Shown: positions 33,053 through 42,816, counted from the stretch's first letter. The stretch: 64,000 nt of DNA from CBDIHH01 sp965279095 (GCA_965279095.1 CBDIHH010000005.1:186001-250000), one strand, 5' to 3'. Made by a program: numbers and translations. Notes: a model not told the origin generated them from the letters alone.

Positions 33053-34336
33053 TTGAGCGAACAGGCGATGGCTCCGGCGCGGGTCGAGGAAGACGGGACC
33101 GCAGCGCTGATCGCCCGTTATCTGGCGGTGCGTCGCGCCACCGTGGACCTCACCAGTGGCCTGACGGCAGAGGATCAGCAGATCCAGTCCATGGCGGACG
33201 TCAGCCCGACCAAGTGGCACCTGGCGCACATCACCTGGTTCTTCGAGACCTTCCTGCTGACGCCGCATCTGCCCGGCTACGCGGTGTTCGACCCGGCCTT
33301 CGGCTACCTGTTCAACTCCTACTACGAGGCAGTGGGCGAGCGGCATCCGCGCCCGGCGCGGGGGATGCTGTCGCGTCCCGGCCTGACCGCGGTGCTGGAC
33401 TATCGCGCCCATGTGGACGCGGCGATGGTGCGGCTGCTCAACGCGGCTCAGCCCGGCGTGGAGCCCCTGGTCGAGCTTGGCCTGCACCACGAGCAGCAGC
33501 ACCAGGAACTGCTGCTCATGGACATCAAGCATGTCTTCTGGAGCAATCCGCTGCGGCCCGCCTACCAAAGCGCGCCGTCCGCCGCGGCGGCGGACGCGCC
33601 GCCCCTGGAGTGGTTGGATTTTGACGGCGGCCTCTGCGAGATCGGCCACGACGCCGCCGGGTCCGAGATCTTCGCCTTCGACAACGAGGGCCCCCGTCAC
33701 AAGGTCTGGCTGGAGCCCTTCCGGCTCGCCGGGCGGCTGACGACGGCGGGAGAGTATCTGGCCTTCATCGACGACGGCGGCTACGAGCGGCCGGAATTCT
33801 GGCTGTCGGACGGCTGGGCGGCGGCCAAGGCGCGCGGCTGGACCGCGCCTCTGTATTGGGACCAGGGGGAGGGCGGTTGGAGCCTGTTCACCCTGGCGGG
33901 CGAGCGCCCCCTCGATCCCGCCGAACCCGTTTGCCACCTCAGCTTCTACGAGGCCGACGCCTTCGCCGCCTGGAGCGGCCGGCGCCTGCCTACCGAGGCG
34001 GAATGGGAGGTGGCCGCCCGCGCCGCCCACCCGTCGCCCGGCGCCCTCATGGACGACGGGCGGCTGCATCCGGCCCCGGCGGCGGGCCCAGGCCTGCGCC
34101 AGATGATCGGCGATCTGTGGGAATGGACCGCCAGCGCCTACCGGCCCTATCCGCGCTATCGCCAGCCGGCGGGCGCCATCGGCGAATACAACGGCAAGTT
34201 CATGTCGGGGCAGATGGTGCTCCGGGGTGGTGCGGCGGTGACGCCGGCTTCCCATATCCGTCCGACCTATCGCAACTTCTTCCCCCCCGACGCGCGGTGG
34301 GCATTCAGTGGATTGAGGCTAGCCGACGATGCGTGA
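33053..34336 (+). CDS. egtB: Ergothioneine biosynthesis protein EgtB
   Basis: EgtB joins hercynine to a thiol donor (gamma-glutamylcysteine or cysteine) using non-heme Fe(II) and O2. The 427-residue protein has an N-terminal DinB-like domain with the iron ligands His56 (W-H-L-A-H) and His146/His150 (H-H-E-Q-Q-H-Q-E), then a C-type-lectin/FGE-sulfatase domain ending near R-P-T-Y-R-N-F-F-P-P-D-A-R-W. The TTG at 33053 was chosen because GAGGA lies eight bases upstream and the promoter is just before it; ATG 33068 is possible. The gene overlaps egtD by eight bases. No egtA, egtC or egtE is in view. Confidence 0.9.
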   Translation: MSEQAMAPARVEEDGTAALIARYLAVRRATVDLTSGLTAEDQQIQSMADVSPTKWHLAHITWFFETFLLTPHLPGYAVFDPAFGYLFNSYYEAVGERHPRPARGMLSRPGLTAVLDYRAHVDAAMVRLLNAAQPGVEPLVELGLHHEQQHQELLLMDIKHVFWSNPLRPAYQSAPSAAAADAPPLEWLDFDGGLCEIGHDAAGSEIFAFDNEGPRHKVWLEPFRLAGRLTTAGEYLAFIDDGGYERPEFWLSDGWAAAKARGWTAPLYWDQGEGGWSLFTLAGERPLDPAEPVCHLSFYEADAFAAWSGRRLPTEAEWEVAARAAHPSPGALMDDGRLHPAPAAGPGLRQMIGDLWEWTASAYRPYPRYRQPAGAIGEYNGKFMSGQMVLRGGAAVTPASHIRPTYRNFFPPDARWAFSGLRLADDA

Positions 34337-35330
34337 TTCCCAGGACCAGGCCGGCCTGCGCAGCGGCGCCGTGGCCTTTCACGACCTTGCTCCCCGCCAG
34401 GAGGGCTTCGGCGAGGCCCTCGTCCGCGGCCTGTCGCAGGGGGCGCGAGGGGGCGCCAAGTCGATTCCCTGCCGGTTCCTCTATGACGCCCGGGGCTCGG
34501 CCCTGTTCGACGCCATCTGCGAATTGCCGGAATACTATCCCACGCGCACCGAGACCGGCATCCTCAAGGCGAGGGCCAGCGAGATCGCCGACCTAGCCGG
34601 GCCGGCCTGCCAACTGATCGAGCTGGGGTCGGGATCCAGCACCAAGGTGCGCATCCTCCTCGACGCCCTGACCGCGCCCGCCGCCTACGTGGCCATCGAC
34701 ATCTCTGGCGAGCATCTGCGCGCCGCCGCCGAGGCCATCGCCGCCGATTATCCGCGCCTGCACGTTGCCGCGGTCTGCGCCGACTACGGCCAGCCCTTCG
34801 CCCTGCCGCGCATCGAGGGCGGGGGCCGTCGGCTCGGCTTCTTCCCTGGCTCCACCATCGGCAACCTCACCCCTGACGAGGCGGAAGCCTTCCTGGCGCT
34901 CTGGGCGGATCGCCTGGGTCCGGGTTCGGCGATGATCGTCGGCGTCGATCTCAAGAAGGACCGCGCCATCCTCGAGCCGGCCTATGACGACGCCGCCGGG
35001 GTCACCGCCGCCTTCAGCCTCAACGTGCTGGCCCGCGCCAACCGGGAACTGGCCGCCGACTTCGATCTGGGCGCCTTCCGTCACAGCGCCCTGTGGCGCG
35101 AGGACAAAGGCCGCATCGAGATCAACCTTGTCAGCCTCAAGGCCCAGACGGCGCAGGTCGGCGACCGCAGCTTCGCCTTCGCCGAGGGCGAGGCCGTGCA
35201 CATCGAGGATTCCTGCAAATACTCCGTGGAGGAGTTCCGCGCCCTGGCCCGTCGCGCCGGCTTCCAGCCCCTGGAATGCTGGACAGACCCCGCCGGCCTG
35301 TTCAGCGTGCATTACCTGGCGACGGACTAG
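34329..35330 (+). CDS. egtD: L-histidine N-alpha-methyltransferase EgtD
   Basis: EgtD trimethylates histidine to hercynine with three S-adenosylmethionine, the first step of ergothioneine synthesis. The 333-residue protein shows the SAM motif I E-L-G-S-G-S-S-T-K-V near residue 97, the family loop F-F-P-G-S-T-I-G-N near residue 171, and an N-terminal R-F-L-Y-D-A-R-G-S-A-L-F-D-A-I-C-E-L-P-E-Y segment. The C-terminus contains E-D-S-C-K-Y-S. Its start overlaps egtB by eight bases, the reverse of the mycobacterial order, and the pair is presumably one transcript from the EcfG-type promoter. Confidence 0.93.
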   Translation: MRDSQDQAGLRSGAVAFHDLAPRQEGFGEALVRGLSQGARGGAKSIPCRFLYDARGSALFDAICELPEYYPTRTETGILKARASEIADLAGPACQLIELGSGSSTKVRILLDALTAPAAYVAIDISGEHLRAAAEAIAADYPRLHVAAVCADYGQPFALPRIEGGGRRLGFFPGSTIGNLTPDEAEAFLALWADRLGPGSAMIVGVDLKKDRAILEPAYDDAAGVTAAFSLNVLARANRELAADFDLGAFRHSALWREDKGRIEINLVSLKAQTAQVGDRSFAFAEGEAVHIEDSCKYSVEEFRALARRAGFQPLECWTDPAGLFSVHYLATD

Positions 35331-35414
35331 GTTACTCTAGGCGACTCCTCTGCCCCGTAGACGGGGGCGGAGCTGCGTCGCGAGAGGTGGGAGGGCGTCG
35401 TTCTGGAAGACTCC

Positions 35415-36221
35415 ATGGACGGGTTGGAGCGCGGCGTCACGCCTGCGCCGCTCATCGACATTCGCGCGGTCTCCAAGCGCTATGGCGACGCTTTCGCCGT
35501 GCGCGAGGCGACCCTGGTTGTGGACAAGGGCGCCTTCGTCGCCGTGGTCGGCGGATCGGGCTCGGGTAAGACGACCCTGCTCAAGATGATCAACCGGCTG
35601 GTTGAACCGACCGCTGGCGAGGTCCGGGTCGATGGGCGGCCCGTGGCCGAGACCGATCCGGTGCTGCTGCGTCGGTCCATCGGCTACGTCTTCCAGGGCG
35701 TGGGCCTGTTCCCCCACCTGACCGTCGCCGAGAACATCGCCGCCATTCCCCGCCTTCTCGGCTGGAGCGCGGCCGACGCCGGCGCCCGCACCGCCGAACT
35801 GCTCGACCTAGTCGGCCTGCCCGAGGCCTATGGCGCCCGCGCCCCTGCGGCCCTGTCCGGCGGTGAGCGCCAGCGGGTCGGGGTGGCCCGGGCCCTGGCC
35901 GCGCGCCCGGCCATCGTGCTGATGGACGAGCCCTTCGGCGCCCTGGACCCAGTGACCCGCGACGAGCTCGGCCAGGCCTATCAGGCCCTCCATCGCGACC
36001 TGGGCCTCACCACCCTGATGGTCACCCACGACGTGCAGGAGGCGGTGCTGCTGGCCGATCGCATCGTGGTGATGAAGACCGGCCGCATCCTCGCCGATGA
36101 CACCCCCCGTGCCCTGCTCGGCGGCCATCCCGATCCCGGCGTGCAGGCCCTGATGCAGACCCCGCGGCGCCAGGCCGACCGGGTGCGCGCCCTGATCGGA
36201 GAGGGCGGCGCTCATGAATGA
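35415..36221 (+). CDS. ABC importer ATPase, OpuCA/EgtV-like
   Basis: The 268-residue ATPase has Walker A G-G-S-G-S-G-K-T-T, a Q-loop F-Q-G-V-G-L-F-P-H-L-T, the signature L-S-G-G-E-R-Q-R, Walker B I-V-L-M-D-E-P and the H-loop V-T-H-D-V-Q-E-A. It lacks the C-terminal CBS domains of OpuA-type ATPases. It overlaps the downstream fused permease/binding-protein gene by eight bases. The family imports quaternary amines such as glycine betaine; with egtBD upstream, an ergothioneine or hercynine importer is a reasonable alternative. Confidence 0.85.
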   Translation: MDGLERGVTPAPLIDIRAVSKRYGDAFAVREATLVVDKGAFVAVVGGSGSGKTTLLKMINRLVEPTAGEVRVDGRPVAETDPVLLRRSIGYVFQGVGLFPHLTVAENIAAIPRLLGWSAADAGARTAELLDLVGLPEAYGARAPAALSGGERQRVGVARALAARPAIVLMDEPFGALDPVTRDELGQAYQALHRDLGLTTLMVTHDVQEAVLLADRIVVMKTGRILADDTPRALLGGHPDPGVQALMQTPRRQADRVRALIGEGGAHE

Positions 36222-37752
36222 GCAGGTCGCCGCCGCCTGGGCGCTGCTGCCCGACTACCTGGCCCAGCATGTGGTCCTCAGCGCCAGCGCCCTGGCCCTG
36301 GGCTTGCTGGTCAGCCTGCCCCTGACCCTCGTCGCCGCCCGCAGTCCGAAGGTGCGCTGGCCGCTCCTGGCCGGGGCCAGCCTGATCCAGACCATCCCGG
36401 GCCTGGCCCTGCTGGCCCTGTTCTACCCCCTGCTGCTGGCCCTCTCCTCCGTGAGCCGGTCCGTCTTCGGCGCCGGCTTTCCCGCCCTGGGCTTCCTGCC
36501 CTCGCTGCTGGCCCTGACCCTCTATTCCATGCTGCCGATCCTGCGGAACGGGGTGGCGGGCCTGACGGGAATCGACCCCGATGTGCTCGAGGCCGCCGAC
36601 GGCATCGGCATGACCCGGTCCCAGCGGCTCTGGCGCATCGAGGCGCCCCTAGCCGCTCCCGTCGTGATGGCCGGGGTGCGCACCGCCGCGGTCTGGACCA
36701 TCGGCGCCGCGACCCTGTCCACCCCCGTCGGCCAGACCAGCCTCGGCAATTACATCTTCTCCGGCCTGCAGACCGAGAACTGGGTGTTCGTCCTGTTCGG
36801 CTGCGCGGCGGCGGCCGGCCTGGCCCTGGTCGTGGACGGGCTGCTGGGCCTGGTCGAGGCCGGCGCCGCGCGCCGCGATCGGCGCATGGTCATCGCCGGG
36901 ATCGCTGGCCTTGCGCTGGGCGCCGCCGTCGCCCTGGCCCCGGCGGTCCAGGCCGGACCGCGCAGCTATGTGGTCGGCGCCAAGAATTTCTCCGAGCAGT
37001 TCATCCTCGCCCAGATGATGCAGACCCGACTTGAGGACGCCGGCGCTTCGGTTCAGCGCAAGGACGGCCTCGGCTCGGCGGTGGCGTTCCGCGCCCTCGC
37101 CGGCAACGAGATCGACGCCTATGTGGACTACTCCGGCACCCTGTGGAGCAACGTCCTCAAGCGCACCGACAATCCCCCGCGCGAGCAGATGCTGCGGGAG
37201 CTGACCCGCGCGCTGAAGGCGGACTATGGCGTTACCGTCCTGGGTAGCCTCGGCTTCGAGAACGCCTACGCCCTGGCCATGAAGCAGGACCAGGCGCAGC
37301 GGCTGGGCGTCACCAGCCTTGACGATTTGCGCCGCGCCGCGCCGGGCCTGGTGCTCGGCGCTGACCTGGAATTCCTGAGCCGGCCGGAATGGAAGGCCAT
37401 CGACAGCGCCTATGGCCTGAAGTTCAAGGCCGCCAAATCCTTCAACCCGACCTTCATGTACCGGGCGGTCCAGGGCGGCGAGGCCGACGTCATCTCGGCC
37501 TTCTCCTCGGATGGCCGCATCGCCGCCCAGAGGCTGGTGGTGCTCAGCGACCCCCGCCACGCCATTCCGTCCTACGACGCCGTGGTCTTGCTCGCCCCCG
37601 CTCGGGCCGAGGACCCGGTGCTGCGCAAGGCCCTGGCGCCGCTGATAGGGTCGATCCCCGTGGAGCGGATGCGCGAGGCCAACCTGATGGTCGACCGCGA
37701 CATCGACAAGCGCTCCCCCCCAGACGCCGCCCGCTGGCTGGGGGGCCAGTAG
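36214..37752 (+). CDS. Fused ABC permease and substrate-binding protein, EgtU/OpuC-like
   Basis: The 512-residue protein has two parts. Residues 1 to about 225 form a permease with five or six helices and the loop D-P-D-V-L-E-A-A-D-G-I-G-M-T. After a further membrane segment (I-A-G-I-A-G-L-A-L-G), residues 250 to 512 form an OpuAC-type binding domain (V-G-A-K-N-F-S-E-Q-F-I-L-A near the start, A-Y-V-D-Y-S-G-T-L-W later). This fused layout is that of EgtU, the bacterial ergothioneine importer, and of some OpuC choline/betaine systems. Position directly after egtB-egtD favours ergothioneine or a betaine relative; the ligand pocket was not modelled. Confidence 0.85.
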   Translation: MNEQVAAAWALLPDYLAQHVVLSASALALGLLVSLPLTLVAARSPKVRWPLLAGASLIQTIPGLALLALFYPLLLALSSVSRSVFGAGFPALGFLPSLLALTLYSMLPILRNGVAGLTGIDPDVLEAADGIGMTRSQRLWRIEAPLAAPVVMAGVRTAAVWTIGAATLSTPVGQTSLGNYIFSGLQTENWVFVLFGCAAAAGLALVVDGLLGLVEAGAARRDRRMVIAGIAGLALGAAVALAPAVQAGPRSYVVGAKNFSEQFILAQMMQTRLEDAGASVQRKDGLGSAVAFRALAGNEIDAYVDYSGTLWSNVLKRTDNPPREQMLRELTRALKADYGVTVLGSLGFENAYALAMKQDQAQRLGVTSLDDLRRAAPGLVLGADLEFLSRPEWKAIDSAYGLKFKAAKSFNPTFMYRAVQGGEADVISAFSSDGRIAAQRLVVLSDPRHAIPSYDAVVLLAPARAEDPVLRKALAPLIGSIPVERMREANLMVDRDIDKRSPPDAARWLGGQ

Positions 37753-37777
37753 CCGACCCTTAGAGCTGGCTTTTTTT
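37745..37777 (+). terminator. Weak hairpin with T-run after the EgtU-like gene
   Basis: Arms GCCAG (37745-37749) and CTGGC (37766-37770) pair, and seven T residues follow at 37771-37777. The stem is short and the loop long, but the position right at the gene end and the T-run fit an intrinsic terminator. Confidence 0.5.
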
Positions 37778-37800
37778 AGAGGGATCGTTGAACCCCACCC

Positions 37801-37886
37801 GATCTTTCCGGCGAAAGCCGGGATCCAGATCCTAAAGCGCTGCCGTGGGGCTATATGATCTGGGCCCCGGTATTCGCCGGGGTGAC
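37801..37886. repeat. REP-like interspersed palindromic repeat
   Basis: Two imperfect inverted arms (37801-37831 and 37857-37886) each hold a small hairpin (CCGGCGAAAGCCGG and CCCCGGTATTCGCCGGGG). Read on the minus strand the arm encodes the W-I-P-A-F-A-G peptide that marks a widespread proteobacterial dispersed repeat. It lies between convergent genes, the usual place for such elements. Confidence 0.7.
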
Positions 37887-37928
37887 CGGGAAATGGATGG
37901 GTTTGGTCACGCTTAGCGTAAACACCCT

Positions 37929-38969
37929 CTAGGTCGCCGCCAGCACCTCGAGGAACCCCAGCAGCGCCGCCTCGGTGTCCTTGTCCGGCGGCCAGTGATC
38001 GAGCAGGGCGCCATCGCTGAAGACCTCGATGACCTTGGGGTGGATGTAGCTGGAGCGGCAGACCGCCGGGGTGTTTCCGAGCCGGGCCGCCACCTGTTTG
38101 ACGCACTCGGCGACCGTCCGCTTGGCGTGGGTCGGGCTTTCGGGCGCCTGTTCGGCCAGCAGGGTCTGGGCGGCGGCGAGGGTGCCCGCCCAGGTGCGGA
38201 AATCCTTGGCGGTGAACGGGCCGTCGGTGGCGGCGGCGATATAGGCGTTGATGTCGGCGGACTGCACGGCATGGCGCTGGCCGTCCGCGTCGATGAACTG
38301 GAACAGCCGCTGGCCGGGCACGTCCTGGCAGGCCTTGACGATCCTGGCCAGCCGCCGGTCGCTCAGCCCGGTGGAATGCGTCACCCCGCACTTGCCCTTG
38401 AACTCGAAGCGCAGTTTGGCGCCCTCGATCCTGGCGTGTCGGTCGCGCAGGGTGGTCAGGCCGAAGCTCTTGTTGGCCCGGGCGTATTCGTCGTTGCCGA
38501 CCCGGATCAGCGTCACCTCCAGCAGCCGCACGATGGCGGCGATGACCTTCTCCTTGGGCAGGCCATGGCGCCGCAGGTCCGCCTCCACCCGGGCGCGCAG
38601 GGCGGGCAGCGCATGCCCGAAGGCGGCCATGCGCTCGTATTTGGTCTGGTCGCAATGGGCGCGCCATTGCGGATGGTAGCGATACTGCTTGCGACCGCGC
38701 TGGTCCCGGCCCGTGGCCTGGATGTGGCCGTCCGGGTCGGGACAGATCCAAACCTGCGTCCATGCCGGCGGGATGGCCAGGGCCCTGATTCGGTCGAGCG
38801 CGGCAGGATCCTTCACAGCCTTGCCGTCGGCGCCCCGGTAGGCGACGCCCTTGGCCGTCGTCAGACGGCTGACGCCGGGGTCGTGGTCGTTGACGTAGTT
38901 GAGGCCGGCGGCCTGCGCCACCTCGGCGCCAGGAGCCGGGCCGTCCAGGAGCGCTGCGTCGCGAGCCAT
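37929..38969 (-). CDS. DNA topoisomerase IB
   Basis: The 346-residue enzyme is the bacterial poxvirus-type topoisomerase IB. It relaxes supercoils by a 3'-phosphotyrosyl intermediate. Catalytic residues appear in order: Arg156 in L-I-R-V-G-N-D-E-Y, Lys in F-K-G-K-C-G (191 or 193), Arg258 in D-F-R-T-W-A-G-T, and the nucleophile Tyr308 in S-S-Y-I-H-P. The N-terminal domain with G-V-A-Y-R-G-A-D-G and R-K-Q-Y-R-Y-H-P is complete. It converges on the EgtU-like gene across the REP element. These genes are often present in soil alphaproteobacteria and are non-essential. Confidence 0.93.
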   Translation of the reverse strand: MARDAALLDGPAPGAEVAQAAGLNYVNDHDPGVSRLTTAKGVAYRGADGKAVKDPAALDRIRALAIPPAWTQVWICPDPDGHIQATGRDQRGRKQYRYHPQWRAHCDQTKYERMAAFGHALPALRARVEADLRRHGLPKEKVIAAIVRLLEVTLIRVGNDEYARANKSFGLTTLRDRHARIEGAKLRFEFKGKCGVTHSTGLSDRRLARIVKACQDVPGQRLFQFIDADGQRHAVQSADINAYIAAATDGPFTAKDFRTWAGTLAAAQTLLAEQAPESPTHAKRTVAECVKQVAARLGNTPAVCRSSYIHPKVIEVFSDGALLDHWPPDKDTEAALLGFLEVLAAT

Positions 38970-39046
38970 TCCAACTCTCCCCTGTGCTAAGGCGCAGAGC
39001 CAACGTGCTAGAGGAAGCGCCAGTTCCGCAGCGGAAACCGGCCTCC

Positions 39047-39880
39047 ATGAACTACCGCCACGCCTTTCACGCCGGCAACTTCGCCGACCTGGTCAAACAC
39101 GCCGCCCTCACCGCCCTGATGGGGACGCTGCAGCAGGACCGATCGCCCCTGCAGGTGCTGGACACCCACGCCGGGGCGGGGGTCTATGACCTAGACGGCG
39201 ATCTTTCCCGCCGCTCCGGCGAGGCTCAGGCCGGGATTGTCCGCCTGATGGCCGACGAGGCCGCGCCGCCGGTGTTCGACGCCCTCAAGGCAGCCGTGCG
39301 CGCCGTCAATCTGGCGGGCGGGCTCGGCCTCTACCCGGGCTCGCCGATGCTGGCCACTCGGGCCCTGCGGCCCAAGGACGCCTACGTCGGCTGCGAGCTG
39401 CGCAGCGACGATCACGCCCTGCTCGCCCGGACCCTCGCCGCCCACGGGGGAGGGCGGGCCACGGCGATCAAGGGCGACGGCTATGCTGAGGCAGGGAGGG
39501 CGGCCCCCGCCGCCATGCGCCGCCTGATTCTCATCGATCCGCCCTTCGAGGCCGGAGACGACTACCGCGCCATCGTGCAGGCCTGCGACCAGGCGCTGCG
39601 CCGCGACCGCCGGACGGTGATCGCCATCTGGGCGCCCCTGAAGGACCTCGACACCTTTGATCGCTTCGCCATGGGGCTCGAAGCCATCGCGCCGCCCTTG
39701 ACCCTGGTGGCAGAGGCGCGGCTTCGGCCGTTGCATGATCCGATGGCCATGAACGGCTGCGCCATGGTCGTCGTCGGCGCCCCCGCTACGCTCGATGCGC
39801 CGCTCCAGGCCGCCTGCGACTGGGTTGTCGCCCATATCGGACAGCCGGGCGGCCGCTCGCGCCTGTGGCGCCTCGGCTGA
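39047..39880 (+). CDS. rlmJ: 23S rRNA (adenine(2030)-N6)-methyltransferase RlmJ
   Basis: The 277-residue protein opens with M-N-Y-R-H-A-F-H-A-G-N-F-A-D-L-V-K-H, diagnostic of RlmJ. It continues with L-D-T-H-A-G-A-G-V-Y-D-L near residue 33, Y-P-G-S-P near residue 96 and the catalytic L-I-D-P-P-F-E near residue 163 (D-P-P-F/Y of N6-adenine methyltransferases). It methylates A2030 of 23S rRNA. The start at 39047 is fixed by the conserved N-terminus. Confidence 0.93.
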   Translation: MNYRHAFHAGNFADLVKHAALTALMGTLQQDRSPLQVLDTHAGAGVYDLDGDLSRRSGEAQAGIVRLMADEAAPPVFDALKAAVRAVNLAGGLGLYPGSPMLATRALRPKDAYVGCELRSDDHALLARTLAAHGGGRATAIKGDGYAEAGRAAPAAMRRLILIDPPFEAGDDYRAIVQACDQALRRDRRTVIAIWAPLKDLDTFDRFAMGLEAIAPPLTLVAEARLRPLHDPMAMNGCAMVVVGAPATLDAPLQAACDWVVAHIGQPGGRSRLWRLG

Positions 39881-39903
39881 CGGTTTGCCTGAGGACGCGA
39901 GAT

Positions 39904-39945
39904 GCTGTATGCTGCAATGCACAATGTGATGCGCTGCAGTGCGGC
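39904..39945. promoter_or_regulatory. TGC/GCA-rich element upstream of a membrane protein gene
   Basis: The 42 bases contain TGCTGCAATGCAC and TGCGCTGCAGTGC, alternating TGC and GCA units, and end 22 bases before the next start. Similar TGC-rich operators are bound by PhaR, the polyhydroxybutyrate regulator of alphaproteobacteria. A related pair occurs at 50921-50995. Confidence 0.35.
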
Positions 39946-39967
39946 GCGCCCACTCAGGAGTTAGCCC

Positions 39968-40471
39968 ATGCTCTGGGTCCAGGACTGGAAGTCGCCGACC
40001 CCCGCGTTCGACGCCGAGAAGCTGTTGAAGCTGCAGATCGGCGCCATCTCGCCCCTGTGGCTGGCCTTCGCCGGCTGCGCCACCATGGGCGCGGCCGTTT
40101 GGTCGGCGTCGCGCTGGATGCGCCTGGCCGCCCCCGCCGGAGAGCCGGCCCTCCTCCTGGCCGCGCCCTCCGAAATCCCGCCGGCCGAGCCCACGCCCGT
40201 CCAGGCGATCGCAGCCCCGGCGCCGCAGGCAGAACCCGAATCGCTCCCCGCCATGCCGGCGCCGGTCGTCGCCCTTGCGGCCACACCGGTCAAGCCCGCC
40301 GCGCCGCGCCCGCCCCGGGTCCAGGCAGCGACGATCGCCCCGGCCCCCGCCAAGATCGACGGTCGCACCAAGGCAGCCCGCCTCGCCAAGGCGGCCGGGC
40401 CGGCCAAGACCGTCCCGGCCCCGACCGCGGCCCCGCGGGCCAAGGGTCGCGCCAAAAGCCCCAAGCGCTAG
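39968..40471 (+). CDS. Hypothetical membrane protein with Ala/Pro/Lys-rich tail
   Basis: The 167-residue protein is not recognised. It opens M-L-W-V-Q-D-W-K-S-P-T-P-A-F-D-A-E-K-L, then one hydrophobic helix (residues 27 to 45), then a low-complexity region of Ala and Pro, and ends in a Lys/Arg/Ala-rich basic tail (R-T-K-A-A-R-L-A-K-A-A). The basic Ala/Lys/Pro tail looks like nucleoid- or granule-binding tails. GGAG lies upstream of the ATG. The TGC-rich element before it might link it to polyhydroxybutyrate, but this is speculative. Confidence 0.7.
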   Translation: MLWVQDWKSPTPAFDAEKLLKLQIGAISPLWLAFAGCATMGAAVWSASRWMRLAAPAGEPALLLAAPSEIPPAEPTPVQAIAAPAPQAEPESLPAMPAPVVALAATPVKPAAPRPPRVQAATIAPAPAKIDGRTKAARLAKAAGPAKTVPAPTAAPRAKGRAKSPKR

Positions 40472-40563
40472 CCTCTCCTTCTATCCGTCGCCTTTTTTGC
40501 GGGAAAGAAAACCGCCGGGTCGTGTTTCCATGAGGCGTCGTTTGCTTCAGGAGCCATGATCCC

Positions 40564-40977
40564 ATGCCCGCCACCCCCGAAGAGGTCCAGGCGATCCACC
40601 GTCAGGTGGACCGGATGCGACGGTATTCGGATCGGCTGATCGGCATTGGTCCGTTCGGGATCGGCCTCGACGGGGTGCTGGCTTGGGTGCCCGTCGCCGG
40701 CACCCTGTATAGCGCGGGGGCAGGGGCCTGGCTGATCGTCCAGGCCCTGCGCGTCGGGGCGAGGCCCGGAACCGTGGCGCGCATGGTCGCCTATCTGGGC
40801 GCCGACACCGCCAGTTCCGCCATTCCGGTCGTCGGCTATGCGGTCGACACCCTATTTCCGGGCCATCTGATGGCGGCGGGCGCCCTGCTGAAGGATATCG
40901 AGAAGCGGCACCCGCATGTGCGGCCGCTGAAGACCGTCCGGCCCGCCCGCGCGCCGAAGTTCAAGCCCGCACGCTGA
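40564..40977 (+). CDS. DUF4112 domain protein
   Basis: The 137-residue protein is a DUF4112 member: R-R-Y-S-D-R-L-I-G-I-G-P-F-G-I-G-L-D-G near residue 20, and P-V-A-G-T-L-Y and I-P-V-V-G-Y-A-V-D-T-L-F repeated in two hydrophobic hairpins. It is membrane associated, with a basic C-terminal tail. The function of the family is unknown. Its upstream gap has GGAAA-N16-TGTT, which is too degenerate to call an EcfG promoter. Confidence 0.85.
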   Translation: MPATPEEVQAIHRQVDRMRRYSDRLIGIGPFGIGLDGVLAWVPVAGTLYSAGAGAWLIVQALRVGARPGTVARMVAYLGADTASSAIPVVGYAVDTLFPGHLMAAGALLKDIEKRHPHVRPLKTVRPARAPKFKPAR

Positions 40978-40992
40978 CGCCGGATAGGCGAA

Positions 40993-41157
40993 TCAGGTTT
41001 CCCGGTCCGGGATTCCCGCCGGCGGGCGCGATGCGGGCGCCTTGCGGCGTCTAAGGTTCGCGCGCAGGGCGGCCGCCAGCCGCGCCTCCCGGGCGGCGGT
41101 CTGGTCCTGTGGCAAGGCCGGGATGGTCGGCTGCGGCGGCTTGGGCGGATGGGCCAT
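40993..41157 (-). CDS. Small basic Caulobacterales-type hypothetical protein
   Basis: The 54-residue protein has a Pro-rich N-terminus (H-P-P-K-P-P-Q-P) followed by an Arg/Ala helix E-A-R-L-A-A-A-L-R-A-N-L-R-R-R-K-A. Short proteins with this A-A-A-L-R-x-N-L-x-R-R-K ending are common in Caulobacterales genomes. The role is unknown. It lies on the opposite strand, just before tRNA-Thr. Confidence 0.55.
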   Translation of the reverse strand: MAHPPKPPQPTIPALPQDQTAAREARLAAALRANLRRRKAPASRPPAGIPDRET

Positions 41158-41240
41158 GCGTCGAGTTAAAACGGTTGTGGCGACGGTCAAGCCGATTTCA
41201 CTTGGGCTCGACGCTGTCCTTCGATATACGCCGCCCTTCC

Positions 41241-41315
<75 letters not shown>

Positions 41316-41523
41316 GCTCCTCACAAACCCGAATGAAACTAACGCCCCCCGGGGCGAACCCAGGCTGGGGCGTAGGCGCTCGCCCGATCGCACCGACTCG
41401 GCGACCGGGCGGCGGATCGCCCCCCGCGGGACCGCCCTGCATTTGCGCGCGCGCCGCCGTCCTGTAAGAACCGCGGATACAACCCACGCGGCTTCGCCCA
41501 GCGGAGCGCATTGAAGGCTGCTC

Positions 41524-42812
<1,289 letters not shown>

Positions 42813-42816
<4 letters not shown>

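Noticed and set aside
40509..40534. GGAAA-N16-TGTT before the DUF4112 gene as an EcfG promoter
   Set aside because: Both elements deviate from consensus, so it is not better than chance in this sequence.
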